Source: Nemertoderma westbladi
Taxonomy: Eukaryota; Xenacoelomorpha; Nemertodermatida; Nemertodermatidae
Direction of reading: 5' to 3'
DNA length: 60,945 bases
Assembly: GCA_032718475.1 (NCBI GenBank)
Contig: JAUCBJ010003500.1
Coordinates: 1 to 60,945 of the forward strand
Numbering within the stretch: position 1 is the first letter of the stretch; every line of letters begins with the position of its first letter. Under the pieces are notes generated by a model, which searched no databases, was not told the DNA's origin, and was given only the letters and a program-made list of their open reading frames with translations. Below, piece after piece: positions 55,166 through 60,945 of this stretch. The position numbers and the translations under genes were made by a program.

Positions 55166-55516
55166 TATTGTAAATAAAAGATGGCAGCCTGGATGGACCA
55201 CAATGTTAACGTTACCTAACCACAAGCTTAAACATGGCACTGAATATTTTTGATTAATTGTAGATTTCGATAATATTTATATAATATTTAGATAATTTCG
55301 TTCTATCACAATGGGGGGAGGGGGTGGGGGTTGGGTTCAACCATATGGTACTCGACTAGCACTTTCATCCCGCCCCCACACCCAAACCAGGCTATTATAC
55401 TACAAATGGTACTTTACTTTTTTTTTTTTTTTACTCTGGATAGGTAACGTACTGCTGTATGAGTAGGCCTACAGTACTACCTAGTGGTACATACAGACAT
55501 ACTGATACTATATTTC

Positions 55517-55748
55517 TGACAGAAGGGTTTTACCACAATTTACAATTATTGCTGACCCCATGACCACCCCCAAATTGTGGCATTATGCAAAATCTTCGCT
55601 ACTACGTGGCTGAATTCGCTATTGTTTTCTTTCTAGTTATTGCACGTGGGGATAGCCACGTAGTAGGCGAAGCCTATTGCGTATTGCCTCTATTTGGGGT
55701 GGGTCAGGGTCAACAATAATTGTAAATAATTGTAAAACCCTTCTGTCA
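55517..55748. repeat. Inner hairpin element, 95-bp arms
   Basis: Left arm 55,517-55,611 and right arm 55,654-55,748 are imperfect reverse complements: TGACAGAAGGGTTTTA, TTTACAATTATTG, TGACC and CTTCGC-TACTACGTGGCT. The loop is 42 bp. Its inner ends carry the same ACTACGTGGC motif as the outer foldback. Confidence 0.85.
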
Positions 55749-56208
55749 TTTTTAAAAATCGAATTATTATTAATGAATTAAATGTATAATTACACATTTC
55801 AAATATATATTAATCACGAGTATACTGATACTGACTGACTGAGTCTGTAGTATTATAATAAATACTCAAGTCATGCACATTGTGCCATTTCCAAACCAAA
55901 TACAATATGAGTTTGGGCGTTGTTTTTTACACTGAATATCATTTTAAATGATTAAATATAATTGAATTGTTTGGGTTAAGAGGTTGGGCGTTGTTTGGGA
56001 TAAGATTGTTTTGGTTAGGAGGTTAGGCATTTTGGGTTAGTTATTTACAATTATTATTTAACCATCCACCTAATACTGTCATTAAACAGATTCTTCGCCA
56101 ACTACGTGGCTCGCCCCACACCTAAATGGATCTAAATTCGTTAATTTTTTTCGTATAATTTTATAATATAATATAATTTTTTTTCTTCGTTAAATCATTT
56201 TAAATTGA

Positions 56209-56409
56209 ATTGGAACTAAATTCGCTTGCATTGGAACTAAATTCGCTTGCATTGGAACTAAATTCGCTTGCATTGGAACTAAATTCGCTTGCATTGGAAC
56301 TAAATTCGCTTGCATTGGAACTAAATTCGCTTAAATTGGAACTAAATTCGCTTGCATTGGAACTAAATTCGCTTGCATTGGCACCAAGTTCGCATCCATT
56401 GGAACTAAG
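56209..56409 (+). repeat. 21-bp tandem array
   Basis: About 9.5 copies of TTGGAACTAAATTCGCTTGC plus one base. The last copies are degenerate (TTGGCACCAAGTTCGCATCC). Being 7 codons long it leaves frames open on both strands; the resulting ORFs are not genes. Confidence 0.95.
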
Positions 56410-57420
56410 TATTAATTCTAATAATCCCGAAATCGATTTCGAACGAATCGAACGCATCTATGGACGGATAGGAAGATTTAAACAGTCAGTACAATTTCAA
56501 TACTAGTGTCATATGCCAAATATAGAACGCAATACCAGCTAGAGCTAGGTATTGATTGAGTGTGCCATATTTACCCATTAAACCGCAGTATCGTTTGGCT
56601 TAGAATAGTTGATGCTGTCATCTTGGGATCATCTCTAACTGACACGTTGCTCAAAGTTCTTTGGATGACATTTAAAAATTCGGTAAGTCGATGCTGAATA
56701 ATAAGTGTATATATAAGTTAAGTAAAAAAAGTATCAAATAGTTACAGAGCAAAATTTCTTCAACAAACTATAAAATTTTTTGACAATCGTTATATATAAA
56801 ACACATGTTAAATGTGGATTCGATTTGCCATCTCATAAAATGTAAGTAATAATTTGTTAATTATAGTACAGTGTTGCATGATTACTCATTAATAATATTG
56901 TTACAAACTTATTAAATACTTATTAGGTGGCGCTCAAACTACAAAGTAAAAATATAAAAATCCCATAAACTATTGAAATTTTCTGAATTAGTCTACAGAC
57001 GAGGAGCAATCTGAGCTAATAATACATCGATCGAAAGATCTCGACTAGAGCACGTAAAGCGACGAAATGGTTATTTTGTGTGGTAGCTACAGTACTTACT
57101 ATTTACAACATATCTATCATAACACAAAATTAATTGATTAGGCCGTTTCCTTTTTGCGGTACCGGTTGGGCGCGAGGTTAGCCTGGCAGTTCAGTCTGTC
57201 ACTCTACACGTTGGGTGTCATGGATTATCATGCACATCTACGTGATGCAGACCGCCCCGAGCACGGTAACGTGAACCGCGCTATCTCGAGACGAATTTTA
57301 CGCGTTTGCTTGCTTGAATGCGTATTTGAGGTCAAATTGGCCTGATTACTGGTCTGCCGGCAGGAAACTGTATAACAGCAGTTGCATCATCAGCTGTCTC
57401 AATATGCTCTAACTGACACT
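56410..57420. other. Non-coding region
   Basis: AT-rich except for a CpG-richer patch at 57,145-57,310 (GGTTGGGCGCGAGGTTAGCC, GACCGCCCCGAGCACGGTAA). A 63-codon frame crosses the patch but shows no recognisable domain. It contains the right copy of the 53,419 direct repeat (56,485-56,556). Confidence 0.45.
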
Positions 57421-57429
57421 TTGCAGATA

Positions 57430-57900
57430 TGTACCTGAAATACTGCATGTTTGGGATGACTCTTATCTGTCTGAAGTTCTCCAGTCTGCCGCTAGGGGGC
57501 GAAATGTATGAAAGTGAAGACCTCCTATTTGGTTGTATGTGCTTTTCTACTGATACATGGCAGAGTTCTACTATACCACAGGCTGCGTGTTTGGGAGGAC
57601 GCTTACCAGTCTGCAGTTCTCCCGTCTGCCGCTAGGGTGAGAAATATCGGAAAGTGAAAAACCTTCTCTATTTCTTTGTTTACAATGCTTTTTTGCTAAT
57701 TTTGGCCTATTTTAATACTTAAGAGTTGATACTTGGCAGCGATCTAAGAGTACCTTCTAAACTATACAGTAGGTTGTGTTAACGTAACCTCTCGCAGTTC
57801 TACAGTTTTCGTAATGGCCAAACTGTCTGACAGTTTAAACCTACATCCTATTTTATTATTTATAATTCTTTGGAGGTGATACTTTGGCAGGTAGGCCTAT
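57430..57900 (+). repeat. Diverged tandem duplication, about 150-bp spacing
   Basis: TGCATGTTTGGGATGACTCT ... CTCCAGTCTGCCGCTAGGG (57,443) is repeated as TGCGTGTTTGGGAGGACGCT ... CTCCCGTCTGCCGCTAGGG (57,586), each followed by GAAA..AAAGTGAA. TGATACATGGCAG, TGATACTTGGCAG and TGATACTTTGGCAG mark three steps. Confidence 0.7.
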
Positions 57901-58155
57901 CTACTACAACATAAGCCTTACTGTATGTTGTACCGCAGATAAAGATACCGGACTTAGCGACTGTAGACTGTTTTTTTTTGAGAGAACGCTCACTCATGTG
58001 ACATTTTGTTAAGTTAGAAGGCGATCTGACTTACTCATATAAATCTAGATCTACTTTATCATTTTACAATTTATCACTGTGAACGGCGTCTTAGAGTCCC
58101 TACTACCTTAAATGAATCGGCATGTCCCATAAAAATGTATTAAAATAACTTTCGT

Positions 58156-58240
58156 TTGGCAGAGCTTGCAAAGTCGTCAATGACGTCCATGTGGGATCGA
58201 ACTGGTTGATCTCCGGGTTGGAAGTCTGTCGCCTTGTTTT
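58156..58240 (-). mobile_element. tRNA-related SINE fragment (minus)
   Basis: Minus strand reads CCAGTTCGATCCCACATGGA, then CGTCATTGACGACTTTGC, matching the plus-strand copy at 58,405 (GAGTTCGATCCCACCTGGAC, CTCATTGTAGACTTCGC). Confidence 0.65.
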
Positions 58241-58404
58241 GAAATATTCCAAAAATTTCCGCGATTTACGTGCTCAATACTTAACTTATACACTCACTAC
58301 AATGAAAGGTAGTATATTAACCATGAACCATGACGGCCACAATGATTAATTATACACTCTAGCTACTAATTTAGGTAGGACAATTACAGCTTCCTACCCA
58401 GCTT

Positions 58405-58520
58405 CATAGAGAAATGGAATGGTTAGAGCTACCAACCTGGATATCACGAGTTCGATCCCACCTGGACCTCATTGTAGACTTCGCTGAGGCTAAGCTATGC
58501 CCAACAAAAGCTATAATAAT
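58405..58520 (+). mobile_element. tRNA-related SINE fragment (plus)
   Basis: A-box-like TGGAATGGTTAGAGC at 58,415 and B box GAGTTCGATCC at 58,448, 33 bases apart as in tRNA-derived promoters, followed by the shared body CTCATTGTAGACTTCGC. A true tRNA is unlikely because no acceptor stem was found. Confidence 0.65.
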
Positions 58521-59741
58521 CTGAATCCACTCATTCATCTAAAAATACCAATAATAAATTAAGCTGTATTGCAGACCGCCAATCTTTGCAGCACTTTTAG
58601 CAAACGATTGAGGAATGTTAATGGCTGATCCCCGCGGGTTGTGTAACCAGTTGGTTATCGTCGAATAAATAAGATCACGTGCAAAGTGATCTTCGATAGT
58701 GGCCCGCAAGATGCACCAGTTGTGTTCGCAGTGTAGTGCGGTTAACGGTTGCGGTGGTAACGCGGTTGCAGCATAATCGACCTAGAAAAGGCAAAGTTCA
58801 AAAATATAAGAAATTAATTATAAGATAATTTGGAATTGTAATATTGGGGCCGTCGGAGCCAAAAAGATAGGTTAATTAATCGAAGAATTTGCATCCATAG
58901 GATTTTACTAACATACAGTATATGACACTTACGTGGCAGGTACCACTCGCTGGTTTGCCAGTCTACCCGGCGGGTTTCTCCGTGCAGTTGGCAGTCAGCC
59001 CATATCTATTGTAATTTGTAGCCACATGGCCTACTGTACCGCTAGCGGTGTCCTTGACCACCAGGCGTTTGAGGAAAGTCATCCGATTTCCACTCGTTTG
59101 TGCATTTATTCCTCGGCTACTCCTCCGGTACACATTCTACTATTCCTCGAAAATACGGATGAAAAAGTCGGACCAAAAAAATAGTACTTTCTTTTTGCAA
59201 AAGAAATATTTATTTCTCTCTGATTTTTATATGTACAGAACTGTACAATACATTACGTTGCCCACTAAGATTTTACGTGTAGGTGATGTTTGAATGAATG
59301 GTCACAATAAATTATCTGAATTATTGCAATTTGTGTAACCATGTGGGATGGGTTGGAATTTGATTCAATAATAATATCCTATATATTTTTCAACAACTGT
59401 AAAATCTTGATTGGCTAAAATGAGACGGTGCTGAATATTAGTAATAATGAATTAATAAAATGGGCTGGTATGATAAATTTATACATCGGCTAATATACTG
59501 AGAGGGAATTGAACACTATTCGTGACGTGGTCATTGGTCATTGTTCAAAATTACGATTATATCATTCAATATAAATAATTATATTTTAATGAAAAATTCT
59601 AAATTGTACAAATCTCTACAATTTATTATTATTATTATTTTTAAAAGTTTAATTATTATAATAATTTGGAATAATACTTTGGACACACAGGCCTGGGCTG
59701 GGATAATGTGAATCTATCTGATCTGGCTGTCTGCCCACGTG
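58521..59741. other. Non-coding region
   Basis: No gene recognised. Two overlapping plus ORFs (58,933-59,293) have no recognisable domain. Confidence 0.45.
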
Positions 59742-60469
59742 CCCCCCCCCCCCCCCCCCCCCCCTGGATCCGCCCCTGCTACCATACCACCCTATAATCC
59801 CCCCCCCCCCCTAGATCCGCCCCTGCTACCATACCACCCTATAACCCCCCCCCCCCTGAATCCGCCCCTGCTACCATACCACCCTACAATCCCCCCCCCC
59901 CTGGATCCGCCCCTGCTACCATGCCACCCTATAATCCCCCCCCCCTGGATCCGCCCCTGCTACCATACCACCCTATAACCCCCCCCCCCCTAGATCCGCC
60001 CCCTGCTACCATACCACCCTATAATCCCCCCCCTGGATCCGCCCCTGCTACCATACCACCCTATAACCCCCCCCCCCCCCTAGATCCGCCCCTGCTACCA
60101 TACCACCCTATACCCCCCCCCCCCCCTAGATCCGCCCCTGCTACCATACCACCCTATAAACCCCCCCCCCCCTAGATCCGCCCCTGCTACCATACCACCC
60201 TATAATCCCCCCCCCTGGATCCGCCCCTGCTACCATACCACCCTATAACCCCCCCCCCCCCTAGATCCGCCCCTGCTACCATACCACCCTATAATCCCCC
60301 CCCTGGATCCGCCCCTGCTACCATACCACCCTATAACCCCCCCCCCCCCCCTAGATCCGCCCCTGCTACCATACCACCCTATAACCCCCCCCTGGATCCG
60401 CCCCTGCTACCATACCACCCTATAATCCCCCCCCCCTGGATCCGCCCCTGCTACCATACCACCCTATAA
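59742..60469 (+). repeat. Poly-C-rich minisatellite, unit about 44 bp, 16 copies
   Basis: Begins with C23 (59,742-59,764), then 16 copies of GGATCCGCCCCTGCTACCAT/ACCACCCTATAA followed by a C run of about 7 to 15. The first base of the unit core alternates between GGATCC and AGATCC (one GAATCC). Most length variation lies in the C runs. Pro-rich ORFs across it are by-products. Confidence 0.96.
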
Positions 60470-60528
60470 TGCAATACAGCCACGTCAGCTACAACACTGT
60501 CACACAATCTCAATGTTGCTAATCAACA

Positions 60529-60551
60529 CCCCCCCCCCCCCCCCCCCCCCC
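60529..60551 (+). repeat. C23 homopolymer
   Basis: Uninterrupted run of 23 C, about 190 bp upstream of the ATG of the exon at 60,739. Confidence 0.9.
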
Positions 60552-60654
60552 ACCTACTTTCCCCGTGAAAGAAGGTTTAATTAATCAATTAATCAAATCG
60601 AACATCAGAATACAGAAATTGTACGGGTATGAAAGTTCGATATATTTAATTAAT

Positions 60655-60675
60655 TATATTTATGTTTCTTTTTAG
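60655..60675 (+). promoter_or_regulatory. Candidate 3' splice site before the first coding exon
   Basis: TATGTTTCTTTTTAG, a T-rich tract ending in AG at 60,674-60,675, lies 63 bases before the ATG. It would accept a 5' UTR exon or, in trans-splicing animals, a spliced leader. Confidence 0.45.
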
Positions 60676-60738
60676 AATTAGTATTACAACGCAAGGAATT
60701 ACAGCATAATATTATTATCTATTACACGAGATAAAATA

Positions 60739-60851
60739 ATGGCGGATGAAATAACAAACGAAGATAGTATAATAAAATACATAAGATTACACTACGATTC
60801 TCCGGTTGATGTAGATATCAAGAAAAATACTATCAGCTCTCAATTCATCGG
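60739..60851 (+). CDS. First coding exon of an unrecognised gene
   Basis: ATG in ATAATGGCGG context opens 37 codons plus two bases: MADEITNEDSIIKYIRLHYD, then SPVDVDIKKNTISSQFI, ending in a consensus donor CGG|GTAAGT. Unspliced reading hits TAA immediately in the donor, which supports an exon boundary. Charged and mixed composition, no signal peptide. Its family is not recognised and the rest of the gene lies beyond 60,945. Confidence 0.6.
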
Positions 60852-60945
60852 GTAAGTTAACAAGATTAATTAAACTTTTCAAAAGAATCATGGCTCATAT
60901 CATTGAAAATGAAAATATCGGAAAACTTCAGCAACTTGCTTGGCC

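Larger units (their letters stand above)
54640..56410. mobile_element. Large foldback element with subterminal repeats
   Basis: 54,812-54,854 and 56,081-56,123 are a perfect 43-bp inverted pair (AGGTGTGGGGCGAGCCACGT... against its complement). Outside the pair both arms carry GCGAATTTAGTTCCAAT repeats in mirror orientation: degenerate on the left (54,650-54,810) and a 21-bp array on the right. Inside it the similarity continues about 50 bp (TAAATAAT-ATTGTAAAT). A SINE and a second hairpin element lie within. No transposase seen. Confidence 0.8.

Noticed and set aside
56200-56506. ORFs NASEFSS (minus) and LALELNS (plus)
   Set aside because: Open on both strands because of a 21-bp array; no sign of a gene.
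58405-58520. Functional tRNA gene
   Set aside because: A and B boxes are present but no acceptor-stem pairing was found, and a related copy lies nearby in inverse orientation; SINE is the better explanation.
59739-60175. Pro-rich ORFs
   Set aside because: By-product of the poly-C minisatellite.

Overview
The window is from an AT-rich metazoan genome dominated by repeats. A membrane-anchored fibrinogen-related gene with introns, tRNA-derived SINEs, a SINE with the AAGCGCTATATAAAT plus (ATT)n tail that I associate with deuterostome-type SINEs, RTE- and CR1-like LINEs, a BEL/Pao retrotransposon and scattered AGGCCTA motifs all suggest a marine deuterostome invertebrate (echinoderm, hemichordate or tunicate). 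The sequence alone does not settle which. Nothing bacterial or viral-genomic is present.

Layout. 1-11,560: a 31-bp satellite (about 373 units) with higher-order repeats. 11,534-11,940: a decayed LINE reverse-transcriptase (RT) fragment that still shows RT motifs A, B and C. From about 11,908 to 39,290: a 60-bp satellite (about 210 units) split by two insertions, a 5'-truncated CR1-like LINE (16,320-18,489) and a complete BEL/Pao LTR retrotransposon (26,157-38,525, minus strand). 39,279-44,236: two exons, minus strand, of a type II membrane protein with a Thr-rich stalk and a C-terminal fibrinogen domain. 44,237-48,918: AT-rich non-coding DNA with a foldback element, a long poly-C/poly-G inverted pair and a dispersed 13-bp motif. 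48,919-51,140: an element with inverted repeats of about 220 bp and a candidate 9-bp target duplication, carrying a dead RTE-like LINE. 51,590-51,973: a small hypothetical gene. 52,590-58,560: SINEs, a LINE 3' end and nested foldback elements. 59,742-60,469: a poly-C-rich minisatellite of about 44 bp. 60,739-60,851: the first coding exon of an unrecognised gene that runs off the window.

The main discovery is the origin of the two satellites. The 31-bp unit reads SKLYSGFVD in the frame of the LINE remnant, which is the sequence directly before the motif A peptide FQKAFD. The 60-bp unit begins just after the YADD motif C of the same remnant. Two unrelated tandem arrays, together about 24 kb, therefore appear to have grown from two points of one reverse-transcriptase gene and now flank what is left of it.

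The BEL/Pao element inserted recently (LTRs differ at 3 of 545 positions; 5-bp target duplication CTTCA). It has an unusually long N-terminal gag extension with coiled-coil, Asn-rich and 20-residue-repeat regions, several frame breaks at poly-G tracts, an ATGA gag/pol overlap, one in-frame stop in pol, and a third ORF with zinc knuckles between pol and the 3' LTR. At its right edge the 60-bp satellite runs into the fibrinogen-related gene and supplies its stop codon.
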